From the NCBI GenBank assembly GCA_000725195.1, contig JAIL01000256.1, positions 22,091 through 86,090 on the forward strand: a stretch of 64,000 nt of DNA. The letters are read 5' to 3'. Positions 31,076-39,222 of this stretch are shown here, piece by piece. The notes under the pieces were generated by a model, which saw only the letters and a program-made list of their open reading frames with translations, was not told where the DNA came from and ran no database searches. Both the position numbers and the translations under genes were made by a program. The stretch is from Snodgrassella alvi SCGC AB-598-O02 (lineage in GTDB: Bacteria > Pseudomonadota > Gammaproteobacteria > Burkholderiales > Neisseriaceae). Position 1 is the first letter of the stretch, and each line of letters starts with the position of its first letter.

Positions 31076-31725
31076 GCGTATAACCTTCCTTCCTGTAAGC
31101 GGATTATGCGATGACCATAGTCAGCCATCAAAGATTCATCATGAGCCGCTACCATAACGGTTGTTCCGGCTTCATGAAAAGTCTTGAATAATTCCATAAT
31201 ATCCAGAGCATAGGCTCGATCAAGATTAGCAGAAGGTTCATCGGCAATCAGCAGACTAGGCTGATGCACAACCGCACGAGCAATACATAAACGTTGCTGC
31301 TCGCCGCCAGACAGCGTAATTGGTTTAGCCAATTCACGACCGCCCAATCCCACTTTTTCCAGCGCGATCAGTGCCCGTTGTTGCGCTTGCTTTTTGTCAT
31401 AACCAATAATACGCAAGGGCAATATAACATTTTGTAAAACATTGCGATCAAACAATAATTTATGATCCTGAAATACAATACCAATATGCTGACGCAGAAA
31501 TCCGAGCTGATTGTCATTTAACTGCCCCAAATCGTGCTTATTGAGCCAGACTTTACCCTTAGTCGGTTTAGTAATACCACTAATTAGTTTAAGAATTGTT
31601 GACTTGCCAGCTCCCGAATGACCAGCAATAAAAATCATTTCTCCTTTACTGATCGAAAAACTAAGATTTTTCAATGCAGTAAACCCACCGGGATAGGTTT
31701 TAGAAACCTGCTCAAAACGAATCAT
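31072..31725 (-). CDS. ftsE: Cell division ATP-binding protein FtsE
   Basis: ATPase partner of FtsX. From the ATG at 31725 it has 217 residues, the normal length, beginning MIRFEQVSKTYPGG. Walker A GHSGAGKST, the ABC signature LSGGEQQR and Walker B LLIADEPSANLD are all intact, with the switch His in VMVAAHD. The frame is open to 31758, but the extra 11 residues are not FtsE-like. Confidence 0.96.
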   Translation of the reverse strand: MIRFEQVSKTYPGGFTALKNLSFSISKGEMIFIAGHSGAGKSTILKLISGITKPTKGKVWLNKHDLGQLNDNQLGFLRQHIGIVFQDHKLLFDRNVLQNVILPLRIIGYDKKQAQQRALIALEKVGLGGRELAKPITLSGGEQQRLCIARAVVHQPSLLIADEPSANLDRAYALDIMELFKTFHEAGTTVMVAAHDESLMADYGHRIIRLQEGRLYA

Positions 31726-31866
31726 CTGTTTGAGTCCGCTTGTTAGAATAAGCCTCAATTATACCTTAGCTTAACGCAGATGAAAGTACAGATCTACAGC
31801 AGTAACTGGACACAATATGCTACTATATCCGTATTTATAACTGTCGGCACACCCAAGGAGAACCTT

Positions 31867-32124
31867 ATGCCAATCATTACCATGTACACGACTGGTGTTT
31901 GCCCCTACTGCCAGATGGCTAAAGCCCTGCTCAAGCAAAAGGGTATTACTGAAATTAATGAAATTCGCATTGATACCGATCCACAAATACGGGACCAGAT
32001 GATGCAGCGAACCGGTCGGCGCACCGTACCACAAATCTACATCGGAGAAACACATGTGGGTGGATTTGATGATTTGAATGCATTGAACCAAGCAGGTAAA
32101 TTAGACCCTTTACTGAAAAATTAA
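31867..32124 (+). CDS. grxC: Glutaredoxin 3
   Basis: Small glutathione-dependent disulphide reductase. The 85 residues, from the ATG at 31867 preceded by AAGGAG, begin MPIITMYTTGVCPYCQMAK, with the CPYC active site. The cis-proline appears in TVPQIYIGE and the GSH-binding GGFDDL follows. An open frame upstream to 31780 is not family-like. It is 74 bp upstream of secB, as in many proteobacteria, and the two are likely cotranscribed. Confidence 0.96.
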   Translation: MPIITMYTTGVCPYCQMAKALLKQKGITEINEIRIDTDPQIRDQMMQRTGRRTVPQIYIGETHVGGFDDLNALNQAGKLDPLLKN

Positions 32125-32198
32125 CCTTCGTTTACTGTGGTATACTGCCACAATATAAAGCATTACTATAAAGTAACACCATTTATGGAAAGAAAATA

Positions 32199-32684
32199 AT
32201 GAGCGAAAAAGAGACAACAAACGAACAGACCCCAGCCCAACCGGTATTCAGCATAGAAAAAATCTATCTTAAGGATATGTCCTTAGAAGCGCCGCATGTA
32301 CCACAGATTTTTCTGGAAAGCGGTGAGCCACAGATAGATGTGCGTGTGGCTACCACAGCAGAAGAAGTTGAAAAAGAATTCTACAATGTTACTCTTAGCG
32401 TAACCGTTACCGCTAAACTAACTGATGACAAAGTGTTATTCCTGAATGAAGTTGCTCAATGTGGTATTTTCCGTATTGCTAACGTTTCAAAAGAAGATAC
32501 TGAGATATTACTGGCAGTAGCAGCACCAAATATTCTGTTCCCGTATGCACGCGAACTAGTGGCTAACACCACCATTCGCTCTGGTTTCCCTCCGGTAATG
32601 TTGTCTCCGATCAACTTCGAAGCAATTTACCATGCAGAGCAGGCTAAAACGAAGACTGAAGAGGCTAATGCCAATAACGCATAA
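32199..32684 (+). CDS. secB: Protein-export chaperone SecB
   Basis: Tetrameric chaperone that keeps preproteins unfolded and hands them to SecA. The 161 residues contain the conserved [16 protein letters not shown], the [11 protein letters not shown] strand, CGIFRIANV and the C-terminal [28 protein letters not shown]. The acidic, low-complexity N- and C-terminal tails are normal. It follows grxC and ends at a strong terminator. Confidence 0.97.
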   Translation: MSEKETTNEQTPAQPVFSIEKIYLKDMSLEAPHVPQIFLESGEPQIDVRVATTAEEVEKEFYNVTLSVTVTAKLTDDKVLFLNEVAQCGIFRIANVSKEDTEILLAVAAPNILFPYARELVANTTIRSGFPPVMLSPINFEAIYHAEQAKTKTEEANANNA

Positions 32685-32702
32685 TCGATCACTGCAATAA
32701 AT

Positions 32703-32754
32703 AAAGCTGCTTTCTCTCAAACCGTATTTAAATTGAGATAAAGCAGCTTTTTTT
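32703..32754 (+). terminator. Terminator after secB
   Basis: AAAGCTGCTTT...TCTCAA pairs with TTGAGA...AAAGCAGCTTT around an AT-rich loop, followed by a T-run. It is also near-symmetric and could act on the other strand. Confidence 0.85.
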
Positions 32755-33046
32755 CGCATTAATTGCCTTAATAAAAACCGTCACAATTGTATATTTATTC
32801 TGGCAAATACTGTTAATAATTAATTCATTATGATAAAAAAAATAATTTTCTGGTCTTGCGCGATTACTTTAACAGTAAATTCGCCCGCAACATACCTATA
32901 TTCAATCCTACGTTTTCCATATTGAGCATTTAATATTCTATAACCAAATTAAATGCAGCAAAGGGTTAACAGTTCAGTCAACATCACAATCCCGGCCAAA
33001 ACACACTAGAAACGGAATTATTTCTCAGTAATAGCCATGCGTTAAT
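32755..33046. other. Intergenic stretch between secB and the transporter
   Basis: AT-rich sequence without a recognisable frame or site. Confidence 0.45.
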
Positions 33047-34342
33047 TTATTTTCGGTACCGATACATAAATAACAACCCGCTAATCGCTCCAATTAAGCA
33101 CAATGGCATAATATAATACACTGCACCAATGGGGCTATAACTATTAAGCCATTGCACCAAGGGTAAAGTTATTGCGCCCACAATGGCATACGCCACATTG
33201 TAAGAAAATGAAATACCCGTGAAACGGATAACGGCAGGAAACATGCGTACCATGGCAGCCGAGACAATTCCGGCAACACCTGTAGCCAGACCAAGTAACA
33301 GATATAAAATCGAAATTACACTATAACCATATAGCCCTAATGAAGAATAAAATATTGCTGCCATCACACCAGTCAGTACCGTGCCGATGGTAAACGCTCG
33401 ACCAACTCCTAATCGATCAGCCAAAAATCCATACAAAATACAACCCAGCATTTGCATTACAATTGCTATGCTTTGCATCTCAAATGCTTGAGCACTGGAA
33501 AAGCCAAACGTACCGGTTAGCAATTGTGGCATGGCCAGTAAAATAACCACTACACAACCAGTTAAAAACCAGGTCATCAACATACCAAGACAAATTGCTA
33601 CTTTATACTGACTGAGCAAAGTCTTAAGTGGTAACTCTGTTGCCAGTTGTTTGCGTTGCCGCATAGCCTGAAAAACCGGTGTTTCCTGTAGATAACTGCG
33701 TAAATACAAAGTCAGCAATCCAAATACACCACCCAGAATAAAAGGAATTCGCCACGCGCCATGCTGAATAGCTTCATTACTGAAATATTTGGTCATCAGC
33801 AGAGCAATTAATGAGCCCAACAAAATACCTAATGACAGACCACTGGTTAAAAAACCATTCGCCATGCCAATCCGTTTTTCGGGTACATGCTCCGACACAA
33901 AAGTCCAAGCAGCTGGTATTTCCCCACCAATTGCCACCCCCTGTACAATTCTTAAAATTAACAACAATACTGGCGCAGCATAACCAATCGTCGCAAAAGT
34001 GGGCATTAATCCCAGAAACAATGTTGGCAGTGCCATCATCAAAATAGACAATGCAAACAGCCTTTTTCGCCCAAATAGATCACCAAAATGAGCCATCACA
34101 ATACCGCCGAGAGGACGAAAAAGATAACCGGCTGCAAAAATACCGTATGTATTCAACATTGCCCAGAATTCACTTAATCCTTCCGGGAAAAACAGATTCG
34201 ACAATACTTTGGCATAAAATACATAAATTACAAAATCATAAAATTCAAGAGCGCCACCAAACGATGATAATACCAACGTTCGTGTATCCTCCCGCGTTAG
34301 CAGCTTTTTTTCCACTTCTGTTTCCGCATTCAGGTTATTCAT
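33047..34342 (-). CDS. MFS transporter, metabolite:H+ symporter (MHS) type
   Basis: A 431-residue inner-membrane transporter with 12 predicted membrane segments. It begins with a cytoplasmic tail and SSFGGALEFYDFVIYVFYA, the MHS-subfamily start, and has the loop 2-3 motif HFGDLFGRKRLF and the EIPAAWTFVSEHVPEKRIG segment. MHS proteins carry proline/betaine, shikimate, citrate, dicarboxylates or related acids. The substrate cannot be read here, and it has no pathway neighbours. Confidence 0.9.
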   Translation of the reverse strand: MNNLNAETEVEKKLLTREDTRTLVLSSFGGALEFYDFVIYVFYAKVLSNLFFPEGLSEFWAMLNTYGIFAAGYLFRPLGGIVMAHFGDLFGRKRLFALSILMMALPTLFLGLMPTFATIGYAAPVLLLILRIVQGVAIGGEIPAAWTFVSEHVPEKRIGMANGFLTSGLSLGILLGSLIALLMTKYFSNEAIQHGAWRIPFILGGVFGLLTLYLRSYLQETPVFQAMRQRKQLATELPLKTLLSQYKVAICLGMLMTWFLTGCVVVILLAMPQLLTGTFGFSSAQAFEMQSIAIVMQMLGCILYGFLADRLGVGRAFTIGTVLTGVMAAIFYSSLGLYGYSVISILYLLLGLATGVAGIVSAAMVRMFPAVIRFTGISFSYNVAYAIVGAITLPLVQWLNSYSPIGAVYYIMPLCLIGAISGLLFMYRYRK

Positions 34343-34810
34343 GCGACCTTCTCAATCCGGCAAATAAAAATAACAAAGGTTTATAACAGCACAGCAAGAC
34401 TTTTTCAAATGCTTATCATAAAAAATATTTAACCAATTCACTTGTTTTTAAAAAATTCAGATTGAATTTAAGCATCGTAAAATGATCCAAGTTCATCTGA
34501 TTATGATCTTTTATAGTAAATATGGCTAGATTGTTGTCCAAGATAAAGACCATAATATGAAAAATAAAAAAACCAAATAGCATAAAACATTCTTGAGAGA
34601 AACAAACTATCATTTAGCCCTACTTAAGAGTATTACCTGATTAATATTCATTATTAAATAAAATAATTTGTAGCTGCAATTTTCACTTTATTCAAACTTC
34701 ACCAGCTAGTACATAACATCTTGTCACCACCTTAAACAATCGTCTATCATTTTATCCGTAGCAAAATATTTATTCACCTTAACAGCCACTATTGGCAAAC
34801 AGAGAACACT
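34343..34810. other. AT-rich intergenic region (about 470 bp)
   Basis: A 65-codon reverse frame (34416-34613) of Phe/Ile/Asn-rich sequence is present, but nothing supports it as a gene. No repeat or site was seen. Confidence 0.4.
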
Positions 34811-35020
34811 ATGCAACGTGGCATCTATCAACACTATAAAGGTAAACTGTATCAAGTTTTCGGCACAGCTCGGCATAGTGAGACAGAAGAAGAACTGGTA
34901 GTTTATCAGTGTCTCTATGGAGATTATGCTCTTTGGGTTCGGCCTAAACAGATGTTCAGCGAAACAGTTTGCATCAACGGTAAAGAACAACAACGATTTA
35001 CCTTAATACAGGAACTATAA
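34811..35020 (+). CDS. DUF1653 family protein
   Basis: A 69-residue protein with the DUF1653 pattern: RGIYQHYKGKLYQVFGTARH, ETEEELVVYQCLYG, and ALWVRPKQMFSETV. These small proteins are widespread and lack a known function; the fold is a small beta-barrel. ATG preceded by a weak GAGAA. It lies at the left edge of the mobile-element scar region. Confidence 0.85.
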   Translation: MQRGIYQHYKGKLYQVFGTARHSETEEELVVYQCLYGDYALWVRPKQMFSETVCINGKEQQRFTLIQEL

Positions 35021-35069
35021 ATATATTCAATATCAATAAACCCTAATTTAAAATGGTTAATATATTTTT

Positions 35070-35546
35070 TTGTTATCCGACAGTGATTACAAATCACTAT
35101 ACATACTTGGCCTTTTTAAACCAGAAAATAGCAGAAAATATCATCTTAATGAGTTCGCCAACCCTAATGATGCTAAAGAAAGATTACACAAACAGCAACA
35201 ATCAGAAGAAGCAACGACTATTAAAAGAGAATCTGACCATTTAGTCGATTTCTGTAGTTATTTCGAAGCGTTAGATAGTCCTAACGGTATGTTAATAGGA
35301 AATCTTGGAATAATGCCATTTAATCCAAGAAAGTATCTTTACCATTCCTATGTCGAATATATCCGTAACACAGGGTTAAGCAATCCTCTATCCCTAACTC
35401 AGTTTGGGACATCTTTAAGTTATGCAATGAACGAGAACGGCAAGCAATACATGAAGAAGCGCTTTACAGTAGGGGTTAAAACTAATTTAGAACTTAATTT
35501 AAACGCTAGTAAAGACTGGTTACCTAAAGCAGAAGAGCCTATCTAA
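35070..35546 (+). pseudogene. C-terminal fragment of a phage/plasmid primase (DUF5906/D5-like)
   Basis: 158 codons that begin with TTG in mid-protein. The sequence resembles the very end of phage or plasmid primase-helicases: a region with LVDFCSYFEALDSPNGMLIGN, then PRKYLYHSYVEYIRNTG and SLTQFGTSLSYAM, and the ending KTNLELNLNASKDWLPKAEE. The helicase and primase domains that should precede it are absent, so this is a remnant of an integrated element. A terminator follows. Identification rests on recalled family features and not on a search. Confidence 0.6.
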
Positions 35547-35605
35547 AGCTAATTATTTATTAATGTTTAAACCGCCTTGATTGGCGGTTTTTTTGTATAG
35601 TACGA
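35518..35605 (+). repeat. Direct repeat, left copy (primase tail plus terminator)
   Basis: It begins GGTTACCTAAAGCAGA and ends CTTGATTGGCGGTTTTTTTG. A diverged second copy lies at 37354-37435, right after the LysR gene. The two copies flank the reductase/LysR pair. Confidence 0.7.
35568..35594 (+). terminator. Terminator after the primase fragment
   Basis: AAACCGCC, a 6-base loop, GGCGGTTTTTTT. It is intact here and degraded in the right-hand repeat copy. Confidence 0.85.
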
Positions 35606-35714
35606 ATGTAGAGTTAAAATATAGACCGTACATGGCGACTATTTAGAAATATAAATTTTAATATCATTTTGTTTATTATAAATTAAATAACAAAATTGAC
35701 TGTTATTTTCGTAT

Positions 35715-36335
35715 TTATGCTTTGACCCAAATCGGGGCTACAGTTGGTCCTTGCCCAAGGAAAAAGGCAAAATGAATATTCATTGCACCAATAGGTTCAA
35801 TAAAACGACTATTACACAAAGAACCAGCGTCAATCGGTTCAAATCCAATTGAATTAGCAATGTTTGATACAACGGTTTTTGCGTTATCATCATCAGAAGC
35901 AATAAAAACTTGTAAAGTTTGTTTTGTTCGTGCTGATGTAGGTAATAATTGGGCAAAGATAGTATTAAATGCTTTTACGATTTTCGCCTTTGGTGCCAAT
36001 GCTTGAATTTCTTCTGCGCCTGATGTGACATGCCCAATCAGTAAGTCTTTAAAGTCTTCCGTAACTGGGTTAGTTATATCAATTAATATTTTATCAGTTA
36101 AATCACCACAAGAGAGTAATACCTCTTTTACGGCTTGATAAGGTAGTGCTAAAATCACCATTTCGGCTGATTTTACCGCGGTTTCAATACAACCACTTTC
36201 AGCGCCTATATTTTTTGCGAGAGTCTGAGCTTTTGCTGAGTTTCTGCTTGCAATTACAATATCATGATTTGTTGTGGCAAGTACGTTTGCAAGTCCTGTC
36301 CCCATATTTCCTGTTCCAATAATAGCAATTTTCAT
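35715..36335 (-). CDS. NAD(P)-binding oxidoreductase, F420-reductase-like
   Basis: 206 residues of the NADP/F420-dependent oxidoreductase fold: an N-terminal Rossmann motif IAIIGTGNMGTGLANVL, the ASRNSAKAQTLA segment typical of NADPH binding, then MVILALPYQAVKEVL and the substrate side with VKAFNTIFAQLL. In non-F420 organisms this family (COG2085) acts on unknown substrates. It is divergent from a LysR regulator 98 bp away, the usual layout of a regulator and its target. Base use differs from neighbours, and the pair sits between direct repeats, so transfer is likely. Confidence 0.85.
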   Translation of the reverse strand: MKIAIIGTGNMGTGLANVLATTNHDIVIASRNSAKAQTLAKNIGAESGCIETAVKSAEMVILALPYQAVKEVLLSCGDLTDKILIDITNPVTEDFKDLLIGHVTSGAEEIQALAPKAKIVKAFNTIFAQLLPTSARTKQTLQVFIASDDDNAKTVVSNIANSIGFEPIDAGSLCNSRFIEPIGAMNIHFAFFLGQGPTVAPIWVKA

Positions 36336-36432
36336 TTTTATCTCCTGTTTATGAATGAGATAAAACTATACAATAGAAATAAAAAGTGATAAATTTCAGT
36401 TATATTTCATATTTAAAAACAAATTGTTTCTA

Positions 36433-37329
36433 ATGGATAGATTAACTTCTATGTCTGTTTTTGTGAAAGCCGTTGAATTAGGCTCATTTTCGGCTACAGC
36501 AAACGCATTTAATATGTCACCACAATTAGTTGGTAAACATGTCCGCATGCTTGAAGAACACCTAAATGTTCGTTTGTTAAATAGAACAACTCGTCACCAG
36601 AGTTTAACCGAAGTAGGACGTGCATTTTATGAACGTGCCAAAAATATTCTTGCCGAAGTTGAAGAGTCAGAAGCGATTGCAGCACAAATTAATGCCACAC
36701 CTCGAGGGCGAATTAAGATTAGTGCACCAATAACATTTGGCACTCATGCATTAGCACCAAAGTTACCCGAATTTTTAAGTACTTATCCAGAAATTTCCAT
36801 TGATTTATCACTTACTAATCGTATTGTTGATTTAATTGATGAAGGATTTGATTTAGTTTTCAGAGTTGGCGAATTACCTGATAGTGGATTAATTGCAAGA
36901 AAATTAAAACCTTATAAATTGATTTTGTGTGCAGCTCCTTTATATCTAAAATCCTCGCCACCGATTAATTCACCAAAAGATCTTAAATATCACGAATGTT
37001 TAGGTTTTTCTCATACAACATTACAAACTCATTGGCAATTTGAGGGAGCTGAAGGTCATTTTTCTGTACCTGTATCAGGGCGATTTATGACCGACAGTGG
37101 TGATGCACTATTACCAGCAGCCATTGCTGGATTAGGTATTATGTTACAATCAGCCGAAATGGTGACACCAGCAATAGAAAAAGGATTGTTAGTTCATCTT
37201 TTACCTGACTATCACGTGCCAACCCGACCCATGCATATTCTTTATGCATCTAATCGACATGTTTTACCTAAACTAAGACGTTTTATTGATTTTTGTATCC
37301 AAAAATTTGGTGAAGATGAACAAAGTTAG
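36433..37329 (+). CDS. LysR-family transcriptional regulator
   Basis: 298 residues from the ATG at 36433 (an upstream TTG at 36424 is less likely). The winged helix occupies residues 1-60 (MDRLTSMSVFVKAVELGSFS, then MLEEHLNVRLLNRTTR), followed by a linker helix and a substrate-binding domain starting near 87 (GRIKISAPITFGTHALAPKL). It belongs to the large DhcR/aaeR-like LTTR group. It is divergent from the NAD(P) oxidoreductase, so that gene is the probable target. The effector is unknown. Confidence 0.92.
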   Translation: MDRLTSMSVFVKAVELGSFSATANAFNMSPQLVGKHVRMLEEHLNVRLLNRTTRHQSLTEVGRAFYERAKNILAEVEESEAIAAQINATPRGRIKISAPITFGTHALAPKLPEFLSTYPEISIDLSLTNRIVDLIDEGFDLVFRVGELPDSGLIARKLKPYKLILCAAPLYLKSSPPINSPKDLKYHECLGFSHTTLQTHWQFEGAEGHFSVPVSGRFMTDSGDALLPAAIAGLGIMLQSAEMVTPAIEKGLLVHLLPDYHVPTRPMHILYASNRHVLPKLRRFIDFCIQKFGEDEQS

Positions 37330-37353
37330 AAATCATAATAGGGAGTATAAATC

Positions 37354-37435
37354 GGTTACCTAAAGCAGATGAGCATACTTTTTTGTTTATGAGTATTCTA
37401 ACCACCTTGATTGGCGTTTTTTTGTATTATACAAA
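37354..37435 (+). repeat. Direct repeat, right copy (degraded)
   Basis: GGTTACCTAAAGCAGA, GAGCATAC and CCTTGATTGGCGTTTTTTTG match the left copy at 35518-35605 in order, with substitutions and a 1-base gap in the hairpin. Confidence 0.7.
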
Positions 37436-37482
37436 ATAGATACTTAAGGAAATAAACAAATATACTAAAGCTAAGGCTAAAA

Positions 37483-37842
37483 TTACTTTGAAGTTAAGTG
37501 ATAACTTTCGGTAAGTAAATCGAATATTTCTTTATCTGATAAATGTCCAGAAAGAATAATGCTGATCCAATGTTCTTTATTCATATGATATGCTGGCAAA
37601 ATACCTTCTTTTTTCCTTAAAGAGCCTATATGTTCAGGTCTTGCTTTAATATCTAGAACATCAATCTCTTTATCATCTTTTAGCCCAAGTTTTGAGCCAG
37701 ATACATTCATAACAATAGCATACCATTTATCACCATCCTGATGATGGCGCAATACTGCATAGTTAGGTAAATTTTCCCAAAGATAGTTAGGTTCTGAATG
37801 AAAATGTTTTTTGGCATAGTTAAATAATGTTTCTCTATTCAT
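37483..37842 (-). CDS. MmcQ/YjbR family protein
   Basis: 119 residues of the MmcQ/YjbR fold (CyaY-like double wing). Typical features are the opening MNRETLFNYAKKHFHSEPNY, the WYAIVMNVSGSKLGL strand pair, DIKARPEHIGSLR and the HWISIILSGHLSDKEI ending. Members bind DNA in one structural study, but the cellular role is unknown. ATG follows an AGGAGAT site. It lies between the repeats of the scarred region. Confidence 0.88.
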   Translation of the reverse strand: MNRETLFNYAKKHFHSEPNYLWENLPNYAVLRHHQDGDKWYAIVMNVSGSKLGLKDDKEIDVLDIKARPEHIGSLRKKEGILPAYHMNKEHWISIILSGHLSDKEIFDLLTESYHLTSK

Positions 37843-38385
37843 TATAATCTCCTAAAGATGTTGGATATAGAAAATACAACTTAACTGCATTGAAGTTTAT
37901 CTCCTTAAGTATAACATTATAGTTGTCTTGCACTAATCAAAATCATAAAAAATAAATAGTCCATTATTTAGCTAATCTAATAAAAAATTTTTACACCACT
38001 GAATTATGTACAGTTCGAATGTAGAGTTATGTATAGTTAAAATGCCGACTATACATAGCACAAACCCTTATACAATAAGGCTTATAAGAAATCATGTATA
38101 GTATGTACAGTTTTTTATAAAATTTTATGTTAATGGGGGAGTTAATTTCTTTAACACTCAAATTTGAGTACTGCCTCTTTATACAACTGCCTACAGATAT
38201 AATTAACAACTGCTATCAGCAAAATACCTTAACCATCAAAACCAAGTGACAAATAATAAAAATTTATACCGACGTCAATAATAACTTCTCCTTTATCAAC
38301 TGGCATAGAGTGCGCTTTTTTATTTATGTTGACTTATGTATAGTTAATTTTATACTAATACAATTAAATTAACAGTTAACGGCAA
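37843..38385. other. Non-coding stretch with TGTATAGT repeats (543 bp)
   Basis: No gene. It holds several short repeats related to TGTATAGT/ACTATACA (separate entry) and ends in the SDR gene's leader. Confidence 0.5.
38005..38348. repeat. Iteron-like TGTATAGT cluster
   Basis: TGTACAGT at 38007, TGTATAGT at 38030, its complement ACTATACA near 38048, TGTATAGT at 38095, TGTACAGT at 38104 and TGTATAGT at 38337. The stretch GAATGTAGAGTTA (38018) also occurs at 35604, next to the primase-tail terminator. The pattern suggests the ends or origin-like region of a lost plasmid or phage. Confidence 0.55.
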
Positions 38386-39222
38386 GTGCAAAATACATTC
38401 CTAAGTAACGTCCTTTTTCCTATCTTCAAACCTGATTTTTCTCGACTGGCACAACGTTTACACCATAAAACCATCATCATCACCGGTGCCAGTTATGGAA
38501 TAGGCGAAGCATTAAGCTATATTTTGGCTGATATTGATTGTCGTCTGATACTGCTGGCTCGAACCACAGAAAAATTGCAGACAATTCAACATCAGTTATC
38601 CACAAAAAAAGCTCAGATTGAAATATTTCCTATTGATCTGCGCAACAATGAACAGATAGACCACTTTCTCAATCATATCGAACATAATCAAATCGACATC
38701 CTGATCAATAATGCTGGTCACTCCATTTGCCGCCCGATAATGCAATCATTGCACCGCCTGCATGATTTTGAGAGAACCATGCAGTTAAACTATTTTGCTC
38801 AGGTTAAACTGTGTCTGGCATTGATTCCTAAATTACAACAAACTCTGGGACAAATTATCAATGTCTCCGCGATTAATGTACTGTTGGCACCTACCGTAAA
38901 CTGGGCTGCCTATCAGGCATCAAAAACCGCTTTTGATCAGTGGTTGCGCTGCGCCTCTGCCGAGCTGGAAAACCAAAATATCAAAATATCCACCGCATAT
39001 CTGCCATTAGTCAGAACGCGAATGATCGAACCAACTAAACTTTATGATCACGTCCCGGCATTACAACCACAGCAGGCTGCAACCATCATTTGTCGTTTAT
39101 TACTCACCCGAAAACACCATTACAAACCATGGTGGACTATACCGGCACAATTAGCCTCAGTATTGTTCAATCCCATCTGGCAAAAAATAAATTATTTTTA
39201 TGTAAAGAGAAAACAATGCTAA
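38386..39222 (+). CDS. Short-chain dehydrogenase/reductase
   Basis: 278 residues. The NAD(P)-binding GASYGIGEALSY and the structural NNAGHS motifs are clear, and the catalytic Ser and YQASK are in INVSAINVLL and AAYQASKTAFDQW. The start is GTG (38386); no ATG gives the same conserved N-terminus. The stop overlaps the next gene's ATG by 7 bases, so it is translationally coupled to an acyl-CoA ligase. Substrate unknown; a fatty-acyl or polyketide-like aldehyde/keto group is a reasonable guess from that partner. Confidence 0.85.
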   Translation: MQNTFLSNVLFPIFKPDFSRLAQRLHHKTIIITGASYGIGEALSYILADIDCRLILLARTTEKLQTIQHQLSTKKAQIEIFPIDLRNNEQIDHFLNHIEHNQIDILINNAGHSICRPIMQSLHRLHDFERTMQLNYFAQVKLCLALIPKLQQTLGQIINVSAINVLLAPTVNWAAYQASKTAFDQWLRCASAELENQNIKISTAYLPLVRTRMIEPTKLYDHVPALQPQQAATIICRLLLTRKHHYKPWWTIPAQLASVLFNPIWQKINYFYVKRKQC

